A stretch of DNA of 64,000 bases from Doryteuthis pealeii (GCA_023376005.1 CM042157.1:85278643-85342642), one strand, 5' to 3'. Numbered from the stretch's first letter, positions 21,397 through 60,556 are shown. The notes: generated from the letters alone by a model not told the origin. Made by a program: numbers and translations.

Positions 21397-21958
21397 TGTT
21401 GAAAGAATGAATGAAGGAAAGAAAGTATAGAAAGGATAATAAAGGATAATTTTAATCAATATCACTTACACGTGTTTCGGTCAGGAGTTTATCTATGTGT
21501 ACAATATTTAAACTATTATTATTTTTAAATAAACAAATGAAATGAAATAATAATAATAATAGAAAAAATGTAGAAATGTTCCTCACACAAAGAAAATTCG
21601 ACCTTCATCAGAGTGAATCCTTATTTAAAATAAATTTAAAAAATAAGGATTCACTCTTAAAATTCTAAATAAGGATTAACTCTTAAAATAATTTTTGAAT
21701 AAGGATTCACTCTGATGAAGGTCGAAATTTTAAATAAGGATTCACTCTGATGAAGGTCGAATTTTCTTTGTGTGCGGAACATTTCTACATTTTTTCTATT
21801 ATTATTATTTCATTTCATTTATTTATTTAAAAATAATAATAGTTTAAATATTGTACACATAGATAAACTCCTGACCAAAACACGTGTAAGTAATATTGAT
21901 TAAAATTATCCTTTATTATCCTTTCTATACTTTCTTTCCAATATTCACTCTTTCAACA
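21397..21958. repeat. Large palindrome, about 560 bp
   Basis: Arms begin TGTTGAAAGAATGAATGAAG and end with its complement. Arms contain CACGTGTTTCGGTCAGGAG (truncated hammerhead 3' half). The centre holds three to four GGATTCACTCTGATGAAGGT-like copies. Confidence 0.85.
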
Positions 21959-21985
21959 TACCGTCGGATTCACTTCCAGTTTCAT

Positions 21986-21988
<3 letters not shown>

Positions 21989-22067
<79 letters not shown>
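21989..22067. repeat. TA/TG microsatellite
   Basis: Compound repeat. Confidence 0.95.
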
Positions 22068-22068
<1 letters not shown>

Positions 22069-22089
22069 ATTTATTCTCCCATACGGATG

Positions 22090-22312
22090 TGCAAATTGTG
22101 GGTCCGCGTACTGTAGTGGCTAACGTGAACTCCAGTCGCGCTCTTACGTTGACTTTCGTGCTAATGCCACCAAGAAAGGTATAAAGACCCTCATCCCCCT
22201 AGCTCTGGGTTATATAGCACCACTACTGTTCTTTTGCAAGGATGGCTTTAGCATTAAACAGCCCAGTGAGGTTGATATGCCATTAAAAAACATTAACAAC
22301 AAAGAAACCAAA
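22090..22312 (+). repeat. SINE with shared ATGCC tail
   Basis: Body with GTACTGTAGTGGCTAACGTG (A-box-like) and a CAAGGATGGCTTTAGCATTA ... GAGGTTGATATGCCATTAAA tail, the tail also used by family A and the 5S-derived SINEs. Confidence 0.6.
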
Positions 22313-22319
22313 GAAATAT

Positions 22320-22849
22320 GGGTAATTTATGAGGAAGTGCGTCCCGGTCTCCTGCCTCATAAATTGCTACCCGGTGACTATTAAAATAACGTCCCCAGCT
22401 ATCTCGTCTCGGCAGTGTTACTTGAAAGAAAACAACCAACTTAGGGCGTTAAATGTATTTTAGAGGGGGGTGGGCTTCTCTTTATGAACAAATGGAGATG
22501 GGTGGATAGATATATATAAACAAAGTAAAAAATTAACAAATTGAGGTAGATAGATAGATAGATATCCATCTTCATATCTAAACAAGAATTTCGACAAATT
22601 TCTATAAATAAACAAGAATTACGATAAATTTCTATAAATAAATTTCTAAACAAATTACGATAAATAAATAAGAATTATGACAAAAAAAGAGAAGACCCAC
22701 ACCCACTAAAATACATTTAACACCCTAAGTTGGTTGTTTTCTTTTAAGTAACACTGCCGAGACGACATAGCTGGGGACGTTATTTTAATAGTCACCGGGT
22801 AGCAAATTTCTGAGGCAGGAGACCGGGGCGTACTTCCTCATAAATTACC
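22320..22849. repeat. Inverted repeat, about 150-bp arms
   Basis: GGTAATTTATGAGGAAGTGC and CCCCAGCTATCTCGTCTCGG recur as reverse complements at the right end. The loop at 22475-22690 is AT-rich and not coding. Confidence 0.85.
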
Positions 22850-23530
22850 GAAATATGTACATGTACATACAGAGTGTTTGACAAAGGAGGCAGTCCTAGG
22901 GAAATGGCGCAAGATTTCACACATACTTATTTTATACTTGAATATTTACTAAGTAGCAGCACTATACTCAGATACAATAGCATTTACCAGTTGAAATGAT
23001 TGCCCTAGACTTATTCAAGCATCCGTTCCTTTTTGCTGTATCAGCTATTTCATGCCCACAGGATTTATTTCGCGTATTTGGCAAAATGTGTGAGGGACGG
23101 TGAAGCGATTTAATTGTTTTTTTAAATTTACACAATTTGGTTTTGCACCTAAGGGGAAGGTATCTTTTTTAGATAGGAGTGGTCAAAGATTTCTTGCTTC
23201 CTTTCTGAATCACCCTGTATATAAATAAGAATAACTTTACTTGATTTTAAATCTGGTGTTTCGCTCTGCTGCTCGTTAGATTTTCAGTTCGAGTCACCGA
23301 TGGATAGAAACTGAATCATACAGCATTTACTTGAGTGAGTCAAAAGATTTGTAATATTTTGGTACGTGTTGTTTGCGTCAGTTCAAACCAAGGAAAATAC
23401 TCGCTGTGGTAGGTAATAGTGTGGTAGTTGGTGCGCTGACACGTTGTGCATTACTTAACTTCGTGTATGTCGTTTAAAAGCCACACAGCTGAACATGCAA
23501 CGTAGTCTAATAGCTTATACTTTACGAGTT
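22850..23530. other. Non-coding, unassigned
   Basis: Possibly a small element from GAGTGTTTGACAAAGGAGGC to GAATCACCCTGTAT (22870-23219), but the ends are not clear. No gene seen. Confidence 0.3.
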
Positions 23531-24118
23531 TGGGACCATATCACTTTTAGGCACCCCCTTTTCTTTGCTGATTCATAAGGACATTTTTTTTCATTTACAC
23601 CGTCAACATCCGGTTGTTTGTTAGACGATTTTAGAGTTTTTTTAAATTATAATACTAACCCCTAACCCTAACCCCTAACAAACAACCGGATGTTGACGGT
23701 GTAAATTCTAGTAATAATGTTCTCCCATGCTGCACTCTGCTCTCACCAACAATCAAAATCTATCTCGAAATGCCTCATCCACCCGTCGCAAGAGCCAAAA
23801 TGCTACTGCCAGCTTTTTTCGTAGTCGTCGTACGTAATCGTTTGACGCTCCCTCTAGCCGTCGCCGTATGCTTATATGCACGCCAGATCTCGAGAGAATT
23901 TGCATACGTGCAATCCCATTCTTGCTGGTTCGAGATCGCCCATCGTTAAATATAGTGCTTACAGCAGCCATATTTCTTTCCCGCGATGACCCTGCAAGCC
24001 AGACACGTCTTCGCACGCTTTGAGTTTCGAAATATGTTATTTTCATTACATCCACATAAATTTAAAAAATGTACTTATGAATCAGCAAAGCAAAAGGGGT
24101 GCCTAAAGGTGATATGGT
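23531..24118. mobile_element. Foldback element with about 60-bp terminal inverted repeats
   Basis: GGGACCATATCACTTTTAGG at left and the reverse complement GGTGATATGGTCCC at right. An inner hairpin has TTTACACCGTCAACATCCGG arms and CCCTAACCCC, as in the 9.9-10.4 kb element. 23705-24060 carries an Arg-rich open frame of 100 codons on minus with no recognised family. Confidence 0.7.
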
Positions 24119-24692
24119 CCCGAATTTGAACTGGGCCGTAACGCCGCGGAAGCAACTAAAAATATTTGTTGTGAAAAAGGTAAAAGCATTGTTTATCACA
24201 GTACAGTAACCAGATGGTTCGAGATATTTTGCACGGGCTGCAAGAACCTCGACGATCAGGCAAGGTCGGATAGGCCTAAAACGGCGCTCCAATCAATAGA
24301 GGCCAATTCGGTGAGTATCAGGCGAGCTCCGTATCTTACAGCCCAGTGTGGTTTGTCCCCTTTACGATATCGGTAAAAAAACATTCGGAGCTGCTGAATT
24401 GTACTTCACGTTACCAAAATATCGCAAATCTGTTCGCCGAGTTTCTTGCTGTTACATAATTGATAGGTATCCTATAAAATTATGTACAGTAATTTTTGCG
24501 TAGATTTAAAAATAACGGTTAGTGGAAAAATACAGGGATTGTGAGTGACACGATTTGATTCTGTATTAAAGTCAAGTGTGTTTCGTTACTTTCACGATAT
24601 CGGTAAAGGGATCGGATGCTGTTGAATTGTACCTAATATTACCAAAATATTACAAAATCTTTGACTCGCCCAAACTGCGTCTACCTTGGTGC
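24119..24692. other. 3' flank of the NXPE gene
   Basis: No gene. A poly-A signal on minus was not confidently placed. Confidence 0.4.
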
Positions 24693-51466
<26,774 letters not shown>

Positions 51467-52485
51467 TTTTAGCGCCTCTTTACGATGTTAATATACCATA
51501 TTCCAATTGGTTGTGTTTTTTTTTGTTTTTTTAATTGCGTTTTCTCATGGAAAAAGGATTCTTTCGTCCTTTCCTTATCATTGAAATCATCTTCTTAACT
51601 TTCCTTTTATTCCATTCTTCTGAACTTCATCATTTAATCTTTTCCTGAAAAATCTTTGTCGCTTCTTTTTCTTCCTCAACAGAACGTCTACTTGATTAAT
51701 AATCAAATCACCCTAGTTAAGCAACGATGCGCCAGTTCAGTACTTAATTGGGTAACCACTTAGAAACAGCAATTTTCATAAGCAACGTAAGGTGTCAAAT
51801 TTATCAAATTTTTTTTTTTAATTGTATGGGACACTCTTTTTACCTAGCCCGTTCATCACAAGTATAATGTGACACAAGGTCGTCACTATGGGGCATCCAG
51901 TTTAACATACAATTTTTTTTTTAAATTACTTCAGCAAAGTTAATGTGTAAACTTTTTTTTTTTTTTTTTTTTGCTGAAATATAAAATTCGAAACAGAAAA
52001 AGACTTCGATTGCTAAAAACTAAAATCTCAAAGAGTTTTTAAATTCACGAGACCAACAAATTCATTGGACTATTCCTCCAAACAAATTCTTCTTTTTTTT
52101 TTTTTTTTTTTTTTTCTTTGATAAAGAAATTTAGGTGATTACGTGATTCCTTCAACGTAGACAAATCTCCATCGTTGTCGTGATAGACGGATGTCGGAAG
52201 GGTTAGCCACTCAGGTTCTTTTGTAAGCCATGTGTCACCACATTGGGTGTCCTTCGATGAGTGGTGGCGTCGTAAATTTATTGAATCTCTGGCCCCCACA
52301 GCCTGACAGATGTCTGTTATTGATTCGGGTTAAATTACATTTCAAAGTGATCACACAAATCATGAAATACACGAGTCGTAACCATTCGGATTCATACCGG
52401 TCATAAGTCTCTCCATTCAACTTTCTAGACGGTCGCTCGGAGAAGCCCCTCCCCCCTCCAATCAATCGGCTGGTTATGTCAAGCC

Positions 52486-53165
52486 TTAGCACCTTTATGA
52501 TTGTCCCGACCCTAACGCACTTATGGCAACCTCCAACCTTTTTTTATCATATATATATATATCTACCAACCCCTCCGCACGAGCAGGATGTGACACAAGG
52601 TCAATTTTTAAGCAGAGTTTAACAGGTTTGAATTCAGAGTTTTCCTTCTCCTAGACCGGTTACCTAACCAAGGTTAAAGAGCCAAGTTGCCCTACTATTT
52701 ACCATAGCTGGGGGAAAATAGAATTCATACCTTTCCCAAGGTATTAGCGCTAAGTGAAATGCAATTATCACGTCCAGGATTTGAACTTGTGACGACGAGC
52801 CCATTTCCCATGACTTTAACCATTACACCAAGCACTCCTACACCTTTTTTTTATCATATATGTGCTTGAAGGCGGTGGCTGATGGTCTTAATATCCGGGG
52901 TTTGAAGTTAAACTGCATCTAGTGGTGAAGTTACAGTTCTGGAGCTCTGGGGAATGTGGAGTACCCCTTTATCGCCATTACTCCCGGGTCCACTCTGACC
53001 CGGAGTGGTACTACCTTTTAGGGTTCTATCTATGGGTTAAATAAAAAAAAGGTTTAAAAAAATGAGTTAAACAAATCAAGTACCCATCAAGAATGAATAA
53101 AACAAAAACGTCCTCGGTATATAATAACCCAACAAGGGTTGACATGCCATAAAATCCAACCAACC
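52486..53165 (+). repeat. Family A copy interrupted by a family B SINE
   Basis: Family A 52440-52558 and 52845-53165. Family B 52560-52845 lies between, with TTTTTATCATATAT repeated at both borders. Confidence 0.72.
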
Positions 53166-53189
53166 AACCAACCACTCAGGTTTGGTGGA

Positions 53190-53405
53190 ATTCTATCATG
53201 GTAAGGTGGCAAATGCGCTGGACTACGACTTTGTAGTAAGAATTCTATTTCCAGTTGCACTATTACATTCACTTTGGACGCATACTATTGGGAAAGGTAT
53301 GAATCCTCTTACCCCGCCCCATATGGGTTAAATAGTAACACTTCTACAAGGATGGCTTTGGCATTAAATGACTCACAAAGTTTGATATGCCATTAAACAA
53401 ATAAA
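53190..53405 (+). repeat. tRNA-like SINE with shared ATGCC tail
   Basis: AAGGTGGCAAATGCGCTGGA head-like start, CAAGGATGGCTTTGGCATTA and TTTGATATGCCATTAAAC tail; related to 22090-22312. Confidence 0.6.
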
Positions 53406-53449
53406 TCAAACATAAACAAAACCACCAAAGATTACCTGACGTGTGCAGC

Positions 53450-53712
53450 CGTATCACACACACACACACACACACACATACGCATGTATATGTGTGTGCG
53501 TGTCTGTGCGTGTCTGTAGTGAGTATTGGGCAAAAAAAATGTTCGTCTTAGAAGTATGGAAAAGAGTAAAGATCAGAATCACAATGATGAATATTGTGTT
53601 CTTAATCTTATTTATTTTCCTTATATTTCGAAGTACCTCCCTCTTTCTCAAAGGTTTATTTTTAGATTCTAAAACTTTACAGTCTAAAAATAAACACCAC
53701 ACACACACACTC

Positions 53713-53744
<32 letters not shown>

Positions 53745-53800
53745 TTTTTGCTTGAAGGCAATTATAATGCATGTATCGCATAAAATTCGATAATTATAGA
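53450..53800. other. CA, TA microsatellites; no gene
   Basis: (CA)n 53456-53478 and (TA)n 53714-53740. A 116-codon open frame spans repeats and is not called. Confidence 0.5.
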
Positions 53801-53814
53801 AAATAATCTTAAGT

Positions 53815-53995
53815 GAATCCCGGCAAAGGATGGCTCACTATGCAGAACACCGTACAGACTGTTTTGACTTTATTAAGTCTCATCAGCGATGTATACTAAC
53901 GACTCCCTCCGACAGGAATCGAAACCGGGACCTCAGCAGGCATAGAGACCATATCGTTTCACCCGCCGGTACATAGCGAACAATCCCTGCGAAAT
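53815..53995 (-). repeat. tRNA-hammerhead SINE, decayed ribozyme
   Basis: On minus: tRNA-like head about 53990-53910 (B box GGTTTCGATTCC), then CTGATGA, a GACTT/AAGTC hairpin, AAAAC (G12 lost) and AGTC at 53890-53857. Confidence 0.6.
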
Positions 53996-53999
53996 TAAC

Positions 54000-55150
54000 C
54001 TTGTCAATGATACTTACACGCCTCTACCATAGTAGGTAAGGGGACATTGATTGAGTAGTAAACAAACCGGCTGTAAGCTCTTCGGAGAAGTGAATAAGAT
54101 TTTTGTATGTTTGTTTTTTTTAGAAGCATTGTTGAATAAATTATTATTTATATTTTGCTTGAAGGCAATTATAATGTATGTATCGCATAAAATTTGATAA
54201 TTATAGAAATATATATATATATTTAAGTGTATTTTGGCAGCATTTTCTCTTTTAAACATGTTTGGTTGAACTCGAGTGACAATTCCTGTCGTACAAGTTT
54301 CTGTTCAATCCGTTCAAGGTGTCTGGCCATCTTTTTGGTGTCAGGGTGGAACTGGTGTAGCAATCCACAAAGGTGTTCTACGAGCGCTTTCGGCATGTTG
54401 ATCTGCCATCTTCAGGTTGGAAACTGATGGTATGTTTTGTGGTGTCGCGTTTTTAAAGAAAGGTCCCACTCGTAAGTAATTAATTACAAGTTTAGATAAA
54501 AGAGAGAGAGAGAGAGAGAAAGAGAAAGAGAGAGAGAGAGAGAAAGAAAGAAAGAGAGAGAGAGAAAACAAATCAATTTTTTTAATAAATATTTATTGTT
54601 CTTTTAAAAACAAAGCATAAATTTTCAGACACTTATTTTTAAAGTGTCCAAATGACCACAGCCCATTTTTTTTTTTTTTTTAAAAGATTTTGGCCTTAGA
54701 GTTTACAGCTGACCATTTCAAGAAATCTTTTTTTTTTTTTTTTTTTTTTAAGGACAACACTTCCCTCCATTTTTATTTTGGTGGATGCAAAAAAAAAAAA
54801 AAAAAGAATTAGAAAAGATAAAATCAAAAGTTATGGCAGTCATCTTCAGTGATTTCGAAAAAAAAAGAAAAAAAAAAGAATCTCTGTTGACATTTTGTGT
54901 TTTAACTTTTAAATTCAACAGATTAACAACTTTGAAAAAAAAAATTTTTTTTTAAATAAAAATTTTAAAAAATTTAAAAATCTATAAATTTTGGCTTAAC
55001 AACAGAGGCTGGAAATATGAGAGTTGAAAGACAAATCTTAAAAAAAACAAAAAACACACACACACACACACACTACACCCCCCCCTCGAAACCAAGTCAA
55101 GCAAAGACCATTCACTCAAATAAAATCCGATAGCCCAGTAATATAAAAGA
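54000..55150. other. Non-coding, GA tract and poly-A/T
   Basis: (GA)n 54504-54565 and several A or T runs. No gene. Confidence 0.5.
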
Positions 55151-55160
55151 AAAGATTGTC

Positions 55161-55359
55161 TTTTTTGTTTATGGCATATCAACCCTTTTCGGGTCATTTA
55201 ATGCTAAATTAAGTCATTTTGATAAACAAAGGACTCGGTTTGCTTACAGTACCTGCTATTGCTTAAGAGGTCACCCAATTAAATATTGAACTGGCTCATT
55301 GCTGCTTAACTTCAGGGATTTAGTGGGAACCAATGCTTTCAGCATAGCTTGATTGTAAT
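55161..55359 (-). repeat. 5S rRNA-derived SINE (SINE3 type)
   Basis: On minus the head aligns with 5S rRNA: GGTCAAGCTATGCTGAAAGC-like start (here CAATCAAGCTATGCTGAAAG), CCTGAAGTTAAGCAGCAATG, TTGGGTGACC and GCAGGTACTGTAAGC. The body ends in CATTAAATGACCCGAAAAGG and GGTTGATATGCCATAAACAA. Confidence 0.82.
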
Positions 55360-55511
55360 TTTATTGTTGGCAATCATTATTTAATAAAAGGTGATCATAA
55401 AGATGGGGATCCATTTTCTATTTTAACTAACAATAAACTGATCCCCCATTATTTGGCCATTCTCTTTTTCTAATCGAAGATGAAAGCAATAGTGAGAAAC
55501 ATTCTTGTCGT

Positions 55512-55618
55512 TTGGTTGTTTTGTTTTACAGCATATCAACCTTTTTCGGGTCATTTAATACTGAATCAAGTCATTTTGATAAACAAAGGACACAGGTTGC
55601 TTACAGTGTCTGATGTTG
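55512..55618 (-). repeat. 5S-derived SINE, 3' part
   Basis: Only the end of the 5S part (GACACTGTAAGC) and the tail remain. Confidence 0.72.
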
Positions 55619-55916
55619 CTTTTTACTAAATAAATGAGCTCTAAAAATACAAAAACCGTTTTGTGTTCGTTATTAAAAACTATCTACAGCACAAGACAAG
55701 AAACCCCAAGTAGTTCTAGACTCGAAGAACGGAGAGAAGCCATCCAACAACAGATGCAGAATACCAGCAACTCCGATCCAGAATAGCAGATACCAGAGAT
55801 CCAGATAAGTATAGAAACTACATACTCCTTCAATTAGGCGCCACACCGCATATTAAATTATCTAATTACCCTACACACATTTAATTGATCCTGCAATGTT
55901 ACCATATTACACCTGA
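55619..55916. other. Unassigned
   Basis: No gene; some purine-rich sequence similar in style to 6250-6420. Confidence 0.3.
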
Positions 55917-56005
55917 AGTTATTAAGTTATTGAACAGATTCATCGCTGCTTAACTTCAGGGATCTAACTGGATCCAGTGCTTTCAGCATAACTTGACCAT
56001 AATGT
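55917..56005 (-). repeat. 5S-derived SINE, 5' part
   Basis: GGTCAAGTTATGCTGAAAGC ... CCTGAAGTTAAGCAGCGATG; tail missing. Confidence 0.72.
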
Positions 56006-56071
56006 AGGATTGTATAAAGGGTTTTTTTGCAAAATATCATAATTAAAAGTGAGTGCTTGATTGATTGGTAG

Positions 56072-56272
56072 GTTTTTTTGTTTTACGAACTATCAACCCT
56101 TTTCAGGTCATTTAATGCCGAATCCAGTCATTTTGATAAACCAAAGACCTAGATAGCTTACAATACCTGCTTTTACTTAAGTGGTCACCCAATTAAGTAT
56201 TGAACAGGCTGATCACTGCTTAACTTCAGTGATCTAGCAGGAACCAGTACGTTTAGTATGACTTAACCGTAA
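56072..56272 (-). repeat. 5S-derived SINE, near full length
   Basis: Contains TGAAGTTAAGCAGTGATCAG, TTGGGTGACC and the tail. Confidence 0.8.
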
Positions 56273-56797
56273 CAGAAAAGAAAGAGGGATTGAAAAACTA
56301 AGGAGAAGTTGTCAAAACTAAAAGGTCACTTTGTGACGGATGAACTACTACCAACCAGATACACCCCCACCCCCAAAAACAAAAAAGCTATATTTTTGTG
56401 ACACCAAAAATTTCACTCCATAAAAGAGGACCCCATTGAAAAAATATTAAAAATTTTAAAAAGAAAAAAAAATGTTTATAGTCACAATTATTTTACGAGC
56501 GGCAATTATGAATTAGGTAAGTTTTGTTTTTTTGGTGATTCTTGTGGCAATATGTAATAATAAAAGTCAATCTTTGTAGCATGTAGCAAAAGTTCATAAT
56601 TACCTACAAAATTTGTGGGTCCTGTTTTTTCTGGGACACCCTGTAAAGGGTGACCCTAAACCCTAATTTATTTGTTTAATGGGAAAATTAACAGTTTTAT
56701 TTGTGGGTTCTGTTTTTTCTGGGACACCCTAATTTACTAAACAAAAGTTCATAATTACCCTGTTCAAAGCTTTTATATGGGAAAAGCTCATCAGCAG

Positions 56798-56829
<32 letters not shown>

Positions 56830-57060
56830 AGAAGGTCCGCAAAATGTATTATGTTCTCAGAAAAATTTTTTAAATTCTTTTTATCTTACATATGCGACAC
56901 GTGTTTCTGATCTGTTGTCTTCTTCAGGCATTGAGTTATTATTTTGGCAGAATATGTCCTATATTTGATAGGTTTTGTGTGTTTCTGCAACTTTTCTATT
57001 CATAATATTTTTTATAAAATATTAAATTTTCTCCCGTTGGAACCAGAACAACTTTTATAT
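56273..57060. other. Non-coding, family H repeat 56800-57060
   Basis: A direct repeat GTGGGTCCTGTTTTTTCTGG / GTGGGTTCTGTTTTTTCTGG at 56615 and 56703; then family H with its hammerhead on minus. Confidence 0.5.
56893..56929 (-). ncRNA. Degenerate hammerhead motif
   Basis: GC / CTGAAGA ... GAAAC / ACGTGTC / GC on minus. Stem II no longer pairs well. Confidence 0.42.
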
Positions 57061-57083
57061 ATATATATATATATATATATCCC

Positions 57084-57416
57084 CGATCATCAGGTCACAC
57101 TAGTAGCACAGATATCCATGACAATCTTTTGCCACCAGGCCCTATCGTTCATTGCTCTCGGGAGGTCCTTTGCACAACATGCAGTATTCACACAGAGCTG
57201 GTCAATGTATGTCCTTGCTGGATGTCCCACATTGGCATGCCCTTGTGTTGGTTTCAATAGGAGAATGTCACTTATGAGTTCGTCCACACTTCTCCAGAAT
57301 GTCTTGTTCATCTCAATCGGATGGTCTGTGTGATAGGTGGCAAGTGGCCATACAGCTGCTTTCTTGTAAGGTATGGTTTCCACAATTTGTTTAATATCAT
57401 GAGCAGCTCCCATCAA
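57084..57416 (-). mobile_element. RTE-type LINE 3' fragment, frameshifted
   Basis: HANVGHPARTYIDQLCVNTA ... KDLPRAMNDRAWWQKIVMD ... CATSVT-stop on minus. A frame change before WRSVDEL. Confidence 0.8.
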
Positions 57417-57419
57417 GCT

Positions 57420-58250
57420 TTATATATACTAGCAAATATATGCACCCTCCGTAGGGTGCAAGTATTTAAGTTTTAATATAATAAAATATCATGTTAAATT
57501 AGAAAGGCTAATGAAACTGAATACGAATTCAGATAAAAATATTTGGAACAGAGGGGGTATAATCGGAAAATAGAACAACTTTGAAACTAACTGTTCCACC
57601 ATTTTCCCTTACTCCCGTCTTTCAGTGGTAAATTTCCCTAATTTAACTATTTAGTTAAAATAGGAAGAAAAGAATAAAATTACAGTTATTTCTTTATGTT
57701 AATAGATTTCTGTTAAGATTTATCCCCAAGATTTTTGCTCATATTTATTAAGATAAATCCAAACAATTAGAAATCAATAATACTAAGCATATATTTATTA
57801 AAATCAAATTTTTTAAGATCAATATGCAAATTAGCCTTCCCATTCACACTGTAAACTGCTATTTTGTTGAATATATAAATATAATTGCATGTTATTAGTA
57901 TGTAGATATTGTTAACAGTCTTAATGATGTAAAACAATTTTACTAATAATTGAGGTTTAAATAAAAATAAAATCATGGAGAATGTGATGTAAATAACAAA
58001 GGGAATTGTGAATTGAATAGTAATATAGTTTCGGTTACAGACATACAAACCCACAATCTCCATTATAATAAGATATATATATATATATATATGAGTAGTG
58101 GCTTACCGGTGGGTACAGGTACGATCATTGGGAGCGCACAGAATCCATATATATATATATATATATATAAAATCACTGTCACAGTGATTTTCTGTGTGCA
58201 ACATTAAACGTGGCTTTGTAATATCAGATCCTCAAATTTACAGCACAAAA
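57420..58250. other. AT-rich, TA tracts; no gene
   Basis: TA tracts at 58072-58091 and 58148-58169. Nothing coding. Confidence 0.4.
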
Positions 58251-58254
58251 AGAT

Positions 58255-58770
58255 CAGATTTTAGCGATATATCAACCTGTCTGGGGTTATTTCATGCCAG
58301 GAGGTAAGGAAATGATATATGTTGTATAATTAATTTCAGCTAACCTATAGTTTTTTGTTTTTGTTATTGTTTTTGTATTAATTATTTGTAGTTCCCTTGT
58401 AGCAGGTCAAATAGAAAATAGAGTTTGTCTTTTTGGGAGTTGCAATTATAACTTTGTGTTATGAACACAATAAATTCATGTATTCATTTCGATTTCAACT
58501 GATTACAGATAAGGAGGTGTCTTTTTTTCTTTAAATTTCAGTCGTCCTTCTCGCAATGGCAGTTGAGATGAAACCTTAAATATTTCGGCTTCTCAACCAA
58601 CAGAACCCAAAAATCAAGGACGCATACAAATATGATAGCCACAATAATAAAAATTGGTTGGTTGTTTAGTTAGTGAATTTTTAACGGCCTATTAACCTGT
58701 CTGGGATTATTTCCTGCCAAGAGGTAAAGAAATAATATATGTTGTATATCTATATTTACACTTTTGTAGT
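58255..58770. repeat. Two SINE-tail relics
   Basis: TATCAACCTGTCTGGGGTTA (58268) and TATTAACCTGTCTGGGATTA (58691), both followed by GTAA(G)GAAATAATATATGTT-type sequence. Confidence 0.55.
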
Positions 58771-59020
58771 TAACAGTTTTAACAAAATGTTAGTATCATT
58801 GGGAATCATGAGGGATTAGTTTTCTATGCCATTGATCAGGTTTATGTTTATATTTTTTGGTATAATTTCATTTCTCTCAAAAAGGGCAGAATATCATCTA
58901 TGTTGACTTTTTCAAATAGATCTTTTGTATTATTTACATTGTAAAATCAGTTTTGTATGTGAGCAAAAATCCCACATTCTATGAAAAAGTGTTTGACATA
59001 TTTCACACTGCGGTTGTTGC
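58771..59020. other. Unassigned
   Basis: No gene seen. Confidence 0.3.
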
Positions 59021-59144
59021 TCTTGGTTGAGTATAAAGGAGTATTTGCCTCATACCCCACTTCTATGGGCTGGGCACAAGGCCTCGTTTTAATGTGGGCC
59101 CACAAACCGAAGCTCTTGTTGCTCTTGGTTGAGTATAAAGGAGT
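59018..59144 (+). mobile_element. Truncated array-unit insertion with 26-bp flanking repeat
   Basis: Direct repeat starting TTGCTCTTGGTTGAGTATAA flanks ATTTGCCTCATACCCCACTT ... GTGGGCCCACAAACCGAAGC, the same 5' end as 31965-31712. Confidence 0.6.
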
Positions 59145-59460
59145 GCGGGAGTTTTGTGTGACTAATGCTTAATCGGGATACAATGACTTGTTCCTTTCTG
59201 GTCTTTGAACTTTCGGACAAGACAGATTGTCAACAAGGTTTTTTTTTTTTGGGGGGGGGGGGTTCTGAATAAAACCAGTTGGACAGTAGCCAACCAGATG
59301 ATTCCACCAAGTGAGAGACAACACACACACACACACACATACACAAAGGCCAACAAGCTGTTACCTTATCATCCATAATCCACTCAACCTAATGACAACC
59401 AATTTCCTCGGTTAGCACCAGACACATAAAAGCAGTCACCAATTATAGGAAGCAGCAGAT

Positions 59461-59935
59461 TTAGAGAAAAAAAAAAAAGAAAAGAAAAAATTATTTTATT
59501 AAAAAAAGAAAAGAAAAAAATTATTATTTTATTAAAAAAAAATTTGTTTTAAATTATTTTATTAAAAAAAAATTTTTTAAATAATTATCTATTAAAAAAA
59601 AATAAAAATAAAAAAATAATTATTTTATTAAAAAAAGAAAAGGAAAAAATTATTATTTTATTTAAAAAAGAAAAAAAATTATTTTATTAAAAAAGGAAAG
59701 AAAAAAAATTATTATTTTATTATTTTAAAAAAATTATTATTTTATTATTTAAAAAAAAATTATTTTATTATTTAGAAAAAAATTATTATTTTATTAAAAA
59801 AAAGAAAAAAATTATTATTTTATTAAAAAAAAGAAAAAATTTATTATTTTATTAAAAAAAAGAAAAAATTATTATTTTATTAAAAAAAAGAAAAAAATTT
59901 ATTATTTTATTAAAAAAAAAAAAAATTTACATATA
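59461..59935. repeat. AT-rich minisatellite
   Basis: About 20 copies of a TTATTTTATTAAAAAAAAGA-like unit with variable A runs. Confidence 0.9.
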
Positions 59936-59954
59936 GTTCTTAAAAGAAAGTTTT

Positions 59955-60392
59955 TGTTTTATTTTACAGCATATCAACCCTCTTTCAGTTCATTTTATTC
60001 TAAATCAAGTCATTTTGATGAACAAAAAACTCACATTTCTTACAGTACCAGCTATTACTTAAATGGTCACCCTATTAAGTATTGAACAGATTCATTGCTG
60101 CTTAACTCTTAACGTCCTATACCACCTCATTCCACCTGTTCAGATCACATTCATTTTCCTAATCTACCCCAAATGATAGCCTTTGTTTAAATGTAATATT
60201 AAACATATCTAGAAGCCTTTGATTAAGGGAAATAACAGGTAACTTTAAATGAAACGTTCATTTTTAGACACTTTTTAATAAATACTTATAGGAATGGGGC
60301 TCTGGACTTTGAAAATTCGCAACAGGATGTTAAGAGTTAACTTCGATGATCTAGCAAGAACCAATAATTTCAGCAAGACTTGACTGTAATGG
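59955..60392 (-). repeat. 5S-derived SINE split by a TTAA insertion
   Basis: Tail and 3' half at 59955-60105, 5' part 60341-60392; together they make one element. Confidence 0.75.
60106..60336. mobile_element. piggyBac-like MITE, 231 bp
   Basis: Ends CTCTTAACGTCC and GGATGTTAAGAG (one mismatch). Flanked by TTAA at 60102-60105 and 60337-60340. The empty site is visible in sister SINE copies. Confidence 0.72.
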
Positions 60393-60410
60393 AAGATTTT
60401 GGGTGGGTTG

Positions 60411-60556
60411 GTTGGTTGGTGTATGGCATATCAACCCTTTTCAGGTTATTTAATGTCAAATCAAATCATTTTGATAAACAATGAAATTAGGTTGCTTACA
60501 GTATCTGCTGGTGCTTAAGTGGTCACCCAATTAAGTATTAGGCTCATCACTGCTTA
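60411..60556 (-). repeat. 5S-derived SINE, 5' truncated
   Basis: Tail, GCAGATACTGTAAGC-like and TTGGGTGACC present. Confidence 0.75.
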
